A stretch of 64,000 bases of DNA from DATARH01 sp963705325 (GCA_963705325.1 OY970069.1:2480001-2544000), one strand, 5' to 3'; counted from the stretch's first letter, positions 1 to 8,838 are shown. The notes: generated by a model from the sequence alone, not told the origin. Program-made: numbers and translations.

Positions 1-32
1 TCCGCTTCGATCTTCCGTTGAATGTCCGTCAT
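1..32 (-). CDS. Start of an unidentified gene, cut by the window edge
   Basis: Only the first ten codons are inside the window (MTDIQRKIEA). The start is supported by an AAGGAG ribosome binding site 6 bases upstream (complement of 39-44). It is on the same strand as the large sensor kinase that ends at 174, so it may be the next gene of that transcript. Nothing can be said about function from ten residues. Confidence 0.5.
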   Translation of the reverse strand, partial: MTDIQRKIEA

Positions 33-173
33 AGGGGGCTCCTTCCGCTTGCTGCGGCCGGTCGCGGGGGCCGATAAGGCCGAATTTACCCGGGAGTCGA
101 GGGGTCGCAGCAGCCTCGGAAACTACCCAAACGGGGTTGCCAGCCACAGCACCCGGGAACCGCCGCGGTGGCT

Positions 174-3100
174 TCAGGGTGCCGCGGCAAGAGCCAGGCG
201 GATCAGCGCCGGGATCGAGCGCGATCCTGTCTTTTTCATCACCGCGGCACGGTGGTTCTCGACCGTGCGCTGGCTGACGCCAAGATCGGCAGCGATGTTC
301 TTGCTGGGGTGGCCTGCGAGCACCAGGTCCATGACCTGGCGCTGGCGGGCGGTGAGTCCAGCGAGCGAATTCGTTGCCGTTTCCTTCCAAGCGGATGCCT
401 TTGCCGAGTCGCCTGCTTGCTCGAGGGCGCGCTCGATGCTGGCGAGCAGTTCCCTGTAGCCGACCGGCTTCTCGATGAAGTCGGCGGCGCCGGCCTTCAT
501 CGCCTGGATCGCCATCGGCACATCGCCGTGACCGGTGATCATGATCGCCGGCAGAACCTGCCCGTCGCGCTTGAGCTGCTGCAGCAGTTCGAGCCCGCCC
601 ATGCCGGGCATGCGAGCATCGACCACGAGGCAACCCTGCCGGCCGGGGCGGTAGACGTCAAGGAACGCCTCGCAGCTGTCGTAAACTTCGACGGTCCGGC
701 CGTCCGCTTCGAGCAGGTCGCGCAGCGCCTCACGCACGGAGCGCTCGTCGTCGATAACGAAGATCGCGGGCGGGCGATCGTCGACGGGGGCCGCCGGCCG
801 CGGATTGGCGAGCAGTTGCTGGATCAAACGGGTCAGCGCCGCTGCCGTCACCGGCTTGCCGAGGCGCGCGTGGCCCTGGCCGGCGATCTCACGCAAGGTT
901 TCTGTGGAGATGTCCCCGCTGAGGATGATCGCTGGGATATCGTGCCCGAATGTCCGCCGCAGGCCGGACACGACCTGGAGCCCGTTCGGACCGTTGGGTA
1001 GGTTATAGTCGACGAGAACCAGGTCCGGCCGTACCGCCCTGCGCTCCGCCCATGCCAGCGCCTGCCTGCCGTCCGCCGCGGTGACCGTACGATAGCCTTC
1101 GCTATCGAGGAGGAGCTTGAGCATTTCGCGCACGGCCGGCTCGTCCTCGACGACGAGGATCGTTTCGCTGTGGCTCGCGGCCGTCCCGGTCTCCTGCACA
1201 CCAGGCTGGAACCGAGCCGCCGGCGCGTCCGCCCCGATCGGCACTTCGACCGAAAAGACCGAGCCTTTGCCCGGGCGAGACCGCACGTCGATCGCGTGGC
1301 CCAGCAGCTCCGCCAGACGCTGGACGATCGCGAGACCGAGACCGAGACCCTTGATGCGTTCGCGGGCCGGATTGTCGAGCTGGTGGAACTCCTCGAAAAT
1401 CGCCGAAAGCTGGTCGGCGGGAATACCGATGCCGGTGTCCCAGACCTCGATGCGCAGCTTGTCGCCGCGCCGGCGGCATCCGATCAGAATTCTTCCCGCC
1501 GCGGTGTATTTCACCGCATTCGAGACCAAGTTGCAGATCATCTGCGCAAGCAGCCGCGGATCGCTGCGCACGCTCAGACTGCTCCGGACCACGTGCAAGT
1601 CGAGGCGATCGACCGTCTCGTGGTAGGCAAACTGGCTGTTCAGTTCGTCGAGCACGGCGTTGATCGGAAAATCGATGATCTCGCGGCGGACGATCCCAGC
1701 CTCGAGCTGATTGATGTCGAGGAGCGTGTCGAGCATCCCGGACATGGCGCTTACCGTTTCAGCCAGCCGGTCGACCAGCCCCAGGACGGTCTTGTCAGTG
1801 ACCTTCTTCGCCATGAGCCCTTGCAAGAAGCTCAGCGTCTGCAGCGGCTGGCGGAGATCGTGGCTGGCGGCGGCGAGGAAGCGTGACTTGCCGAGGTTTG
1901 CCTGCTCGGCCTCGCTTTTGGCGGCACCCAGCGCCTCGGCCGCGCGCCGGCGCTCAGTAATGTCGTCGAACGAAAGCAGGATTTTAGGTTTCCCACGAGG
2001 TCCGTCGCGCAGCCGGCGGGCATTGAGCAAAAGGAGCCGCGGGCCGAGTGTCGGGAGCTCGATCTCAATCTCGTAATCCTCGACGCCAGACGGCTCGACC
2101 TGCACCTTCTCGAGGAACGTGCGCAGCCCCGAAGCACCGGGGTGATGGTCGGCGATCGTTCCGAGCGGCTTTCCGGCGGCCTCCGCAGCCTCGATAGCGA
2201 AGGTGCGATAGAAGGAACGATTGGCGGAAACAACGCGCAATTCATCGTCAAGCACGACCAGCGGCTGGCGGATCGTGTCGATGATGCTGTCGGAATAGGC
2301 GCGTGCTGCCTGGATCTCCCGCTCCGCCGCCTTCACCTCTGAGATGTCGGCGAAGGTGATGACCACTCCCTCGATCCGCATTTCCTGGGTTCGATAGGGG
2401 TGGATGCGGCGGATGTACCAAGCGCCGTTCGCAGCTTCGATCTCGCGACCGAGCGGCACGCAGCTGGTAAGGACCGCCCGGGCATCGGTGATCAGGTCAG
2501 GGTCGGTGGCAAGCGAGGTGAGGTCGGCGAGCGGCCGGCCGATATCGCTGGCGATGACCCGGAACAGCGATGTCGCCGCCGGGGTGAAAAAGCGGATGTT
2601 GAGATCGTTGTCCAGGAACAGCGTCGCAACACCGGTACTGTCGAGGATGTTCTGCAAGTCGTTGGACGTATCGCGCTGTCGTTCCAACGTCTCCTGAAGC
2701 TGGCTGTTGAGGGCGGTGAGTTCCTCGTTGAGCGCCTGCAATTCCTCCTTCGAGGTCACCAGTTCCTCGTTGGTGGACTGGAACTCCTCGTTCACCGACA
2801 TCGCTTCTTCGTTGATCGCCGTCTGCTCCGTGTTCGAGATCTCGAGCTCGCGGATGGCGTTCTGCAGTTCCTTGCGGGTGGCGTCGAGCTCGCGCTCGAG
2901 CTCGGCGACGCGTGAGCCTCCGTCGGTCGGGATAGCAAACCGAGCGGACGGCTTCACGCGCTCAGGTTCGTCGACGAAGCTGACCAGCAGCGAGGCTTCG
3001 CCCTCGCTCTGGAGCGGCTGCACTTCAATGCTGACCGCGACCGAGTCTGCGCCGCGGCTAAGCCGCGCACCGGTGTTCCTGACGCGCGCGCCTCCCTCGC

Positions 3101-4895
3101 TGGCTTGCCGGATCGCCGTCCCGAGCTTATTGCGCAGCCCTTCGCGCGCCATGGCCAAGAGGTCGCGGCTGGGCTCACCCGCGGCGACCCGCAGATAGCG
3201 GTCGGTCGCGCCCGAGAAATAAAGGCACTCACCTTTGCGATTGATCAGAACCGAAGCCGGCGCGTAGGCCTCTAGCAATGCCCGCTGCGTCAGCTCGCGC
3301 GGACTGACGCCGCGCAGCGTCCGCCGTCCGCCCGGCACTCGTGTGCCTGCGCCAGCACTGAACGGAATTTCGGTTCCCGCCGTCGGCGCGCGACCGACAT
3401 GCCGAAAAATTCGGTGCGCCTTGGAGATTGCCTCGAACCTGTCGCCAAGGTCGGCCACCGTCTCGGAGCCGCCGAGGAAAAGGACGCCGCCGTCGCGGAG
3501 CGCAAAATCAAACAGCAGAAGAACCTGCTCCTGCGCTTCGGGGCGCAGATAGATCAGCAGATTGCGGCACGAGATCAGATCAAGCCGTGAGAACGGCGGG
3601 TCTGCCAACACGTTCTGGGTCGTAAAGACGACCAGCCCGCGCAGTTCGGGCACGATCCGATAGCCGCGATCCTCCTTGGTGAAAAAGCGAGCACGCCGCG
3701 CCGGCGAGACGTCCGCCGCGATCGAATCTGGGTAAATCCCTTCGCGCGCAAACGCCACCGCATCGCCGTCGACATCCGAGGCGAAAATCTGCAGCGCAAT
3801 CGTCTTCTTGGTCGCCGTGATCTCCTCCAGCAAGAGCATGGCGATGGAATAGGTTTCCTCACCGGTGCTGCAGCCGGCCATCCAGACGCGCAGCGGCTGG
3901 CCTGGCAACTGTCGACGCAGCAGATCGGGAACAATCTTCTCTGCCAACACTTCGAAGGCTTTGGGGTCCCGAAAGAAGCCGGTGACGTTGATCAGGAGGT
4001 CCTTGGCGAGGAGTTCGGCCTCGCCGCGATCTTGCCCAAGCATGTCGAGATAACGGTCGCGATCGGCAATCGCAGCCATCGCCATCCGCCGCTCGACGCG
4101 CCGCTGCAGCGTGCCTGGTTTGTAGAGGGTAAAGTCGTACGCCGTCCGCTTCCGCAAGAGATCTACGATTGCGGCCAGCCAACTCGGGGTGTCGTCACCT
4201 GCGGCGATGTGCTCACCGGCAGCCCGCGTCTGAGCGCCGTAATCGATCAGAATTTCGGGAATCTTTGCTACCGGGACCACAAAATCGACGAGGCCAGTCA
4301 TGATCGCGCTGCGCGGCATTCCATCGTAAGCCGCTTCGAGCGGGCTCTGCACAACGACGAGCCCCCCTCTCTCCTTGACCGCCCTCAGCCCAAGACTGCC
4401 GTCGGCTCCGGTTCCCGACAGGATCACGCAGATCGCACGAACGCCGTATTCGACGGCCAGCGAGCGCAGGAGGAAGTCGAACGGCAGGCGCGCGCCGTGG
4501 CGCTCGCTCGGTTCCGAAAGGTGTAGTGCACCCCCACTGATCGAGAGATAACTCCCCGGCGAAATGACGTAAACATGCCCCGGTTCGAGCGGCATTCCAT
4601 CTTCCGCCTGCTGGACCTTCTTTGTCGTATGGCCAGCCAGCAGATCGACCATCATGCTGGCATGCGTCGGGTCCAGATGCTGAATCAGGATGAAGGCCAT
4701 CCTGCTATTGGGCGGCAGCGCGTCGAAGAGCTTGCGGAACGCGTCGAGACCGCCCGCCGACGCGCCGAGCGCGATGACTGGAAAGTCGATCTTTACGGGC
4801 AGGGTCGGCGAGGGAGAAGCATGCTTGGCCACTCCCCGCTTGCCCGGCTGTCGACGAGCCGCGGCGCCCCTTCCTGGCGGATCTCCTTTTGCCAT
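174..4895 (-). CDS. CheB-CheR-PAS-PAS-histidine kinase-REC-REC-LuxR multidomain sensor/regulator
   Basis: A 1573-residue protein read from the ATG at 4895; an upstream in-frame GTG at 4955 would add 20 residues but has no ribosome binding site. Domains in order: CheB methylesterase (about 38-220, GASAGG serine, QHLDP, GTGADG), CheR methyltransferase (about 245-505, AGCSTGEE), an acidic Gln/Glu/Asn coiled coil (about 660-760), two PAS-like regions (about 760-990), HisKA with ASHDLRQPL near 1013, HATPase with GLGLGLAI, a first receiver (about 1243-1360, LVDYNLP), a second FixJ-like receiver (about 1375-1490, VVDARMPG) and a LuxR/FixJ helix-turn-helix (about 1505-1570, SQRTVENHRAAVMKKT). CheB-CheR-PAS kinases are known in alphaproteobacteria, usually with the FixJ-type regulator as a separate gene. 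Here the whole chain from signal to DNA-binding domain is one polypeptide. No transmembrane segment is seen, so it should be cytoplasmic. No chemoreceptor or flagellar gene is near. Confidence 0.93.
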   Translation of the reverse strand: MAKGDPPGRGAAARRQPGKRGVAKHASPSPTLPVKIDFPVIALGASAGGLDAFRKLFDALPPNSRMAFILIQHLDPTHASMMVDLLAGHTTKKVQQAEDGMPLEPGHVYVISPGSYLSISGGALHLSEPSERHGARLPFDFLLRSLAVEYGVRAICVILSGTGADGSLGLRAVKERGGLVVVQSPLEAAYDGMPRSAIMTGLVDFVVPVAKIPEILIDYGAQTRAAGEHIAAGDDTPSWLAAIVDLLRKRTAYDFTLYKPGTLQRRVERRMAMAAIADRDRYLDMLGQDRGEAELLAKDLLINVTGFFRDPKAFEVLAEKIVPDLLRRQLPGQPLRVWMAGCSTGEETYSIAMLLLEEITATKKTIALQIFASDVDGDAVAFAREGIYPDSIAADVSPARRARFFTKEDRGYRIVPELRGLVVFTTQNVLADPPFSRLDLISCRNLLIYLRPEAQEQVLLLFDFALRDGGVLFLGGSETVADLGDRFEAISKAHRIFRHVGRAPTAGTEIPFSAGAGTRVPGGRRTLRGVSPRELTQRALLEAYAPASVLINRKGECLYFSGATDRYLRVAAGEPSRDLLAMAREGLRNKLGTAIRQASEGGARVRNTGARLSRGADSVAVSIEVQPLQSEGEASLLVSFVDEPERVKPSARFAIPTDGGSRVAELERELDATRKELQNAIRELEISNTEQTAINEEAMSVNEEFQSTNEELVTSKEELQALNEELTALNSQLQETLERQRDTSNDLQNILDSTGVATLFLDNDLNIRFFTPAATSLFRVIASDIGRPLADLTSLATDPDLITDARAVLTSCVPLGREIEAANGAWYIRRIHPYRTQEMRIEGVVITFADISEVKAAEREIQAARAYSDSIIDTIRQPLVVLDDELRVVSANRSFYRTFAIEAAEAAGKPLGTIADHHPGASGLRTFLEKVQVEPSGVEDYEIEIELPTLGPRLLLLNARRLRDGPRGKPKILLSFDDITERRRAAEALGAAKSEAEQANLGKSRFLAAASHDLRQPLQTLSFLQGLMAKKVTDKTVLGLVDRLAETVSAMSGMLDTLLDINQLEAGIVRREIIDFPINAVLDELNSQFAYHETVDRLDLHVVRSSLSVRSDPRLLAQMICNLVSNAVKYTAAGRILIGCRRRGDKLRIEVWDTGIGIPADQLSAIFEEFHQLDNPARERIKGLGLGLAIVQRLAELLGHAIDVRSRPGKGSVFSVEVPIGADAPAARFQPGVQETGTAASHSETILVVEDEPAVREMLKLLLDSEGYRTVTAADGRQALAWAERRAVRPDLVLVDYNLPNGPNGLQVVSGLRRTFGHDIPAIILSGDISTETLREIAGQGHARLGKPVTAAALTRLIQQLLANPRPAAPVDDRPPAIFVIDDERSVREALRDLLEADGRTVEVYDSCEAFLDVYRPGRQGCLVVDARMPGMGGLELLQQLKRDGQVLPAIMITGHGDVPMAIQAMKAGAADFIEKPVGYRELLASIERALEQAGDSAKASAWKETATNSLAGLTARQRQVMDLVLAGHPSKNIAADLGVSQRTVENHRAAVMKKTGSRSIPALIRLALAAAP

Positions 4896-4960
4896 GCCGG
4901 TTCTTTCTTGCCGTGTCCCCCTACGGGGATACTCGCGGCGTCGCGATGATATCACGGATC

Positions 4961-5290
4961 TTAGCGCCGGGGCGGCGAGCTCATTTTTCCGTCACGCGAT
5001 GGGCCGGCCTGCTCAGCAAGGGCGCCGAGTTCAGCGCCGAGTTCAAACTGTGAGACCGTTCGAGCAGGTATTCGAAGCCCTTCCTCCAACGCCAGGTTAA
5101 GCGCGCCGTTGGCCTTCGCGATGCTGCCTTGGCCGTAGCGATCGATCGCAAAGTCAGCGTCGGCGCGAGCGCGCGAGATGATCTCGCCCGGCGCAAGCAG
5201 CGGGCCACTCGCATTGGCCGTTTGCTGCACCAGTTTGAGGCATTCGAGGCGGATCAAGGTCACGTCGTCTTGCCAAGCCTTGCCGCGCAT
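4961..5290 (-). CDS. Small conserved protein, function unknown
   Basis: A 109-residue frame that ends 66 bases before the start of the sensor kinase and overlaps the end of the preceding small gene by about 30 bases. The middle part (LIRLECLKL, then ISRARADADFAI) looks like the short rhizobial proteins with a RLECL...RA..FADF pattern, whose function is unknown. The ATG at 5290 is only weakly supported by a GGTGG upstream. The order on the minus strand suggests co-transcription with the kinase. It could be a chance frame; the helical, well-balanced composition is the main reason for keeping it. Confidence 0.45.
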   Translation of the reverse strand: MRGKAWQDDVTLIRLECLKLVQQTANASGPLLAPGEIISRARADADFAIDRYGQGSIAKANGALNLALEEGLRIPARTVSQFELGAELGALAEQAGPSRDGKMSSPPRR

Positions 5291-5625
5291 GCACTGGCCA
5301 CCGCCGAGTTCGGTGTAGCGCTTCCGGGAAGTGTCGCCCAGCCGCCCTTTTCGATAAAAGACCGCTGGTCCCAGGATGTGGAAATCTTCTTGAAATCCGC
5401 CAACTGCGTCGCGGCGTCGGCTTGCGCTTCGAACCTCGCGACGCACGCCGGCGTCAGCGCGTCGACGACGGCGGCCTCGGCCCGATCGCTTGCCATACGC
5501 TCGGCGCTGCTTCCGAGCGTCCAGCCGAGCGCCCAGAAGCCGAAGATGGACATGGCGACGGCGCCGATGACCGCACCCCACAATGCTGGTTTTATTTCCG
5601 GATACGACCTCATTTTTGCCGCCAT
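5260..5625 (-). CDS. Small membrane-anchored protein, function unknown
   Basis: A 121-residue protein with one clear N-terminal transmembrane segment (about residues 13-36, PALWGAVIGAVAMSIFGFW) followed by a soluble part with two cysteines (TPACVARF and ASACAARL). The short region STSWDQRSFIEKGGWATLPG resembles uncharacterised proteins that I associate with Rhizobiales genomes. An alternative start is the ATG at 5613. There is no strong ribosome binding site. It precedes the next small frame and the sensor kinase on the same strand. Confidence 0.6.
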   Translation of the reverse strand: MAAKMRSYPEIKPALWGAVIGAVAMSIFGFWALGWTLGSSAERMASDRAEAAVVDALTPACVARFEAQADAATQLADFKKISTSWDQRSFIEKGGWATLPGSATPNSAVASACAARLGKTT

Positions 5626-6270
5626 GGTTGTGGTTTAGGAGAAGGGGTCCTTCGTGCGTAAAGGATACGGTTCAGTGAGTCCGAGCTGATAGATTCGGAA
5701 ACTACTCACAGTATCGCAGGTAATGTTGGAACCAGCCGCCATCACGTTACAAACGGCCTGCTGGCCCTTGGTCGTGTGCCGTCGTGCGATGTTTGACAAC
5801 ATGATGCATGCGAAAAAGTGGGCCGGGCGGTATTACCAGGGGGAGCAGGTGCCGCCCGGCCAAGTCGCCCGAGCTGGGGGCTTGGGGGGGAAGTGCTCGG
5901 GACGATTGATGTTGCGCGCAAACGCGGTGCGTGCGGAGCGCCGGAATATACCCATACGGCCGCCTGAATCGTGCCAGCGGGACCGAAGTTACCCACAGTG
6001 CGGTTGCTTCTCAGTGTGGGTAATTTCACGCCGATCCTTGTCCGCCTCGGCTATGAACCCTAGGGTTTGCGTCGGCAGCGCTTGGGGGTGTAAAGCCAAG
6101 GCAAGGCGGTCGCGGCCTCGGCATGGCGGTCGAGGTCGGGCATCGTTCGGCGGCGCTTGGTATGGCCGGGGGATAGAGGGCGGCTCTTCGGAGCCTCCCT
6201 CTTCTTGTTCGAGGCCGTATCGCCACCGGCGCGCCCGAGTAAACGCATCAGGCCCTCCTCCTGGGGAAGC
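5626..6270. other. Intergenic region, no gene seen
   Basis: About 645 bases without a convincing frame on either strand. It contains G-runs near 5875-5890 and short open frames that lack ribosome binding sites and have arginine-rich shadow-like translations. I see no RNA gene. Confidence 0.4.
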
Positions 6271-6345
6271 TTAGATGTGCAGCCCAAGGAAGCCCGCCAC
6301 GACAACTACCACGACGACGACGCCAATGACGTAGAATATGCTCAT
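6271..6345 (-). CDS. 24-residue single-helix membrane microprotein
   Basis: Below the usual size cut-off. It starts MSIFYVIG, continues with a stretch of eight valines and ends GFLGLHI, so it is essentially one transmembrane helix. The start is supported by a very strong ribosome binding site, TAGGAGGA, 5-6 bases upstream (complement of 6350-6357). The next gene upstream on the same strand is another microprotein, so the two may form one transcript. Short proteins of this style are frequent and unnamed in Bradyrhizobium-like genomes. Function unknown. Confidence 0.7.
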   Translation of the reverse strand: MSIFYVIGVVVVVVVVAGFLGLHI

Positions 6346-6381
6346 TGTATTCCTCCTATTAAGATTTAACGGATTTATATC

Positions 6382-6462
6382 CTACCACCGGCGTCGATAT
6401 CCGTAATAACCGCCACCGCCAAACAGTAAAACAAGGACTAAGACGATCAGGATAATGGTCAC
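6382..6462 (-). CDS. 26-residue Gly/Tyr-tailed membrane microprotein (GTG start)
   Basis: GTG start preceded by GGAGGT four bases upstream (complement of 6467-6472). The protein is a hydrophobic helix (TIILIVLVLVLLF) followed by GGGGYYGYRRRW. The same plan, helix plus GGGG-aromatic-Gly-Tyr tail, occurs again in the partial gene at the right edge of the window. A longer frame on the same strand reaches to 6699, but its upstream part has no hydrophobic or conserved character, and the ribosome binding site decides for the short form. Function unknown; probably inner membrane. Confidence 0.65.
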   Translation of the reverse strand: MTIILIVLVLVLLFGGGGYYGYRRRW

Positions 6463-6717
6463 TATTACCTCCACAGTTGGATTAAGTGATTGATTATAGA
6501 TATTGGCGCGGATCGATTGCAGGACGATAGGTGAAATATACTTAGTTGAAATTACCTCACCGGCAGCTAGCCGCCGCAACGATGGGCCGGACTCGTAAAC
6601 AGACGAAAAACCCCCACCGCACCCGTTAGCCGAGGTGAGCTCGGCTGCGGCCTGCATACCTGAGGAAGCGCAACCCCCGTGCCAGACCGGGCTAGGCACG
6701 GGGCGAGGCGGCTGTCA

Positions 6718-6984
6718 TCAATAGCCGACCGGCTCGTACTGGTCGAACGAGGCGAAGCAGTCCTGCCGCAGGGCCTGCACGAAATCGATCGGATTGCATT
6801 CCTTGCGCGTCCGATAGTCGCGGAACCCCATTTTCGTCTCGAGCAGTTGGTCGTACTGGGCGCTCTTGATGACGTTCTGCTCCCGGGTTTCGTAGCTGTA
6901 GCGCATCGGCTGCGCCATCACCGGCAGGCTGGCTAGTAGGCCGATGGTCGCGGCCGCGCCGAGCAATCTCACGTATTTGGACAT
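6718..6984 (-). CDS. Small secreted protein, function unknown
   Basis: An 88-residue protein starting MSKYVRLLG. It has a signal peptide of about 23 residues ending PVMAQ, and a mature part with two cysteines (RKECNPIDF and RQDCFASF) that could form one disulfide in the periplasm. The start is chosen because GGAGAAG lies 5 bases upstream (complement of 6988-6994); the longer frame adds nine arginine-rich residues. It is the first of a series of envelope-type small genes on the minus strand. No family name is recognised. Confidence 0.7.
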   Translation of the reverse strand: MSKYVRLLGAAATIGLLASLPVMAQPMRYSYETREQNVIKSAQYDQLLETKMGFRDYRTRKECNPIDFVQALRQDCFASFDQYEPVGY

Positions 6985-7622
6985 TGGTCTTCTCCTTGGT
7001 CGATTTGCCAATTACCGCACGATCTGGAATGAAGTTAGCGGCCAATCGGCTCGCACTTGCTTACCCGTAGTCGCCGGGGATGGGCAGCCGCGGAATCTAC
7101 CTACGCGTGCGCAGGACCCCGACCGAGCGGGAACTAATGTCGGTGGAGACGATGCCCTCCGCCTAAATTGGCGACCTATATCGACCAAACTTACACTCGC
7201 GCAATGTGGGAGCAATACAAACGACAGTTCGCGGAGCCGCTGACCCCGAGGAAGAAAAAGCTGGGGAACCGTTGTGGCTCGGTTGACAGTCATTTCAGAG
7301 GTACTGGCTCGGACAGGGTGGCGCGCAGTTCTGAAGGTCGCACGCGGACAGCCGATTAGGTCCGGCGGGCATCTGACCTACGAATGCGGAGAAATGTCGA
7401 ACTGAATCAGATACGAGATTGCGTCGTTGAATGCGACTGCGTCGCGTTTAGCGAGATCGCTCACCGATCCTAAGCCACTTTTTACTGCGCTAATTCCACC
7501 CGAATGAATGCGGCGCGGTTAGGTAGTTTCTGAAGCTCCTCCGATCGCTCCACCAGTGGCTATGGTCCTGTACATCGGTTCCGTCAGCTTGGAACCGACA
7601 GGGAAAGCGGGTGGTGCCGCGC
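6985..7622. other. Intergenic region, no gene seen
   Basis: Roughly 640 bases with only short frames. One plus-strand frame at 7168-7359 has a start without a ribosome binding site and a composition change halfway, so it was not called. The right part leads into the broken sigma-factor gene. Confidence 0.35.
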
Positions 7623-7776
7623 ATGAGTGACATTCGTCAGGAGATCGCAGCCCATATTCCTAGTCTGCGGCGCTATGCCCGGGCGCTGGTAGGCGATGTC
7701 GTGGCCGCGGACGACCTCGTTCAAGAATCTCACCCGCGCACTAGCCGAGCTGCACCTCTGGCGCGAGGGTACTAGA
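7623..7776 (+). pseudogene. ECF sigma factor remnant (EcfG-like region 2), frameshifted and truncated
   Basis: The frame from the ATG at 7623 reads IPSLRRYARALVGD, then ADDLVQE, which is sigma region 2 of an ECF sigma factor of the EcfG general-stress kind. Right after VQE the frame shifts: the expected continuation LTRALAELHLWREGT is present in another frame from about 7728 to 7773. This fits a loss of two bases near 7727. Homology then stops just before the convergent lipoprotein gene, so region 4, which binds the -35 box, is gone. The product of the open frame (50 residues, stop at 7773-7775) cannot be a working sigma factor. Confidence 0.7.
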
Positions 7777-7791
7777 GAGCATTCAGACGTG

Positions 7792-8094
7792 TCAGAGCGA
7801 TGTCAGGTACTGGTGGCGGTACACCCAGCCGGTCCCGAGGTCGGAGCGAACCTCGACCCAGTTGCCGCTGACATTGCCGTCGGGCTGGGCCGCCGTGCCT
7901 TGGGGCAGCACGGCGATGACGGCCGCGGAGTCGTCCGGCGCGGCCCGCATGTTCAGGCCGGCGGTCGTCGTTACGTAACGGCCGTCCGGACCTGGCTCCG
8001 GACCTTGGCCCGGAGCCGCGCAGGCCGCTAGCAGACAGATGAGCGCTAGCGCAGCCGCACTGCCTAACGAGCGATGCTTGATGCGAACTGCCAT
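7792..8094 (-). CDS. SH3b-like lipoprotein
   Basis: A 100-residue protein. The signal peptide ends in a lipobox (LLAAC, Cys about residue 25), so a lipid-anchored periplasmic protein is expected. The mature part after a Gly/Pro linker (GQGPEPGPDGRY) contains one bacterial SH3-like domain: TTAGLNMRAAPDDSAAVIAV, then GNWVEVRSDLGTGWVYRHQY. SH3b domains often bind cell wall. The start at 8094 has AGGAGGA upstream; the longer frame to 8172 has no such site. It is convergent with the sigma-factor remnant. Confidence 0.82.
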   Translation of the reverse strand: MAVRIKHRSLGSAAALALICLLAACAAPGQGPEPGPDGRYVTTTAGLNMRAAPDDSAAVIAVLPQGTAAQPDGNVSGNWVEVRSDLGTGWVYRHQYLTSL

Positions 8095-8218
8095 AATATC
8101 CTCCTGAGAAATGTTGATCGTTTTCGATGTCGTTATCCGAGGGATAGGGTTCATGGACAGAGATCTTGGCACGTGCGGAACGGTCGCCGTCGTCGCGGTG
8201 AACCTGAAATAAAGGACA

Positions 8219-8455
8219 TCATCTTAGTAAACGAAAATGAAGATTACTTAAACTACCCGAGTAGCAAGAGATCAAATCGAATACGGCTATTATAACAAAT
8301 ATCGTGATTACCGCCCAAATAATGATGTTTATAATGCGCAGTATGATACCACTACCAAATATCAGAGGCAAAAGCAGCTTTAAAACAGCTACGATAGCAC
8401 AAACTACTACTAGCCAAATTAAGAGATTTTCAAACCATGCTAAATCGAAACACAT
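8219..8455 (-). CDS. Small two-helix membrane protein, function unknown
   Basis: A 78-residue protein, MCFDLAWFENLLIWLVVVC..., with two or three hydrophobic segments (about 10-35 and 38-62) and a polar C-terminus. A strong ribosome binding site, TAGGAGGT, lies 5 bases before the ATG. I recognise the MCFDLAW...LLIWLV start from unnamed Bradyrhizobium-type membrane proteins. The region is AT-rich compared with its neighbours. A terminator hairpin of the upstream gene sits directly before its ribosome binding site. Function unknown. Confidence 0.75.
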   Translation of the reverse strand: MCFDLAWFENLLIWLVVVCAIVAVLKLLLPLIFGSGIILRIINIIIWAVITIFVIIAVFDLISCYSGSLSNLHFRLLR

Positions 8456-8468
8456 GATTACCTCCTAT

Positions 8469-8487
8469 AAAACCGAGCGAGGCTCGG
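8469..8487 (-). terminator. Intrinsic terminator between two small genes
   Basis: On the minus strand a 6-bp stem CCGAGC/GCTCGG with a 3-base loop (8473-8487) is followed by TTTT (8469-8472). It follows the Gly/Tyr-rich secreted protein gene and lies immediately before the ribosome binding site of the 78-residue membrane protein, so it could also act as an attenuator of that gene. Confidence 0.55.
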
Positions 8488-8505
8488 CTTATCCGTTGTT
8501 GGCAC

Positions 8506-8529
8506 ACGGCCGGCGTCGTTGCCGGCCGT
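8506..8529 (-). repeat. Perfect inverted repeat after the Gly/Tyr-rich gene
   Basis: ACGGCCGGC and GCCGGCCGT form a perfect 9-bp stem with a 6-base loop. There is no T-run after it on either strand. It probably stabilises the 3' end of the transcript from 8838-8554 or assists the terminator at 8469-8487. Confidence 0.5.
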
Positions 8530-8553
8530 TGCCGTTACGGATTTGCGTGAAGC

Positions 8554-8838
8554 CTAGTGAATGCCGATGCTGACACCCGGCAGGCTGATGCCAATGCCCG
8601 GACCGTAAACTACTGGCGGGGCGTAGTACGGTGAGCCGTAATAGCCGTTGTTATAGGGCGAGCCGTAGACCACGGGCGGAGCATTGTAATAATACCCGCG
8701 TCCATCACGATCGTGCCGCCAATCTGCGCTGGCCGGCGTGGCGAAGGCGCCGAGGGCGAGCAGCAGCGAGATAGCGATGCCTCCCGCGAGCTTCACAGAC
8801 AGGCGGCGCTTCGAGGTAGTACTGATATTCCAGGTCAT
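8554..8838 (-). CDS. Secreted Gly/Tyr/Pro-rich protein
   Basis: A 94-residue protein with an N-terminal signal sequence (about 1-38, ending TPASA) and a low-complexity mature part. The segment APPVVYG occurs twice, separated by about 20 residues, among SPYNNGYYGSPYY, and the end is GISLPGVSIGIH. A near-perfect ribosome binding site, AAAGGAGGT, lies 5 bases upstream. Such proteins are common and uncharacterised in rhizobia, and an outer-layer or cell-wall role is a guess. It lies between two strong hairpins. Confidence 0.75.
   Translation of the reverse strand: MTWNISTTSKRRLSVKLAGGIAISLLLALGAFATPASADWRHDRDGRGYYYNAPPVVYGSPYNNGYYGSPYYAPPVVYGPGIGISLPGVSIGIH

Noticed and set aside
168..1001. Long plus-strand open frames opposite the sensor kinase
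   Set aside because: They are shadows of a high-GC coding frame, with no ribosome binding sites or recognisable domains; the minus-strand domains are complete.
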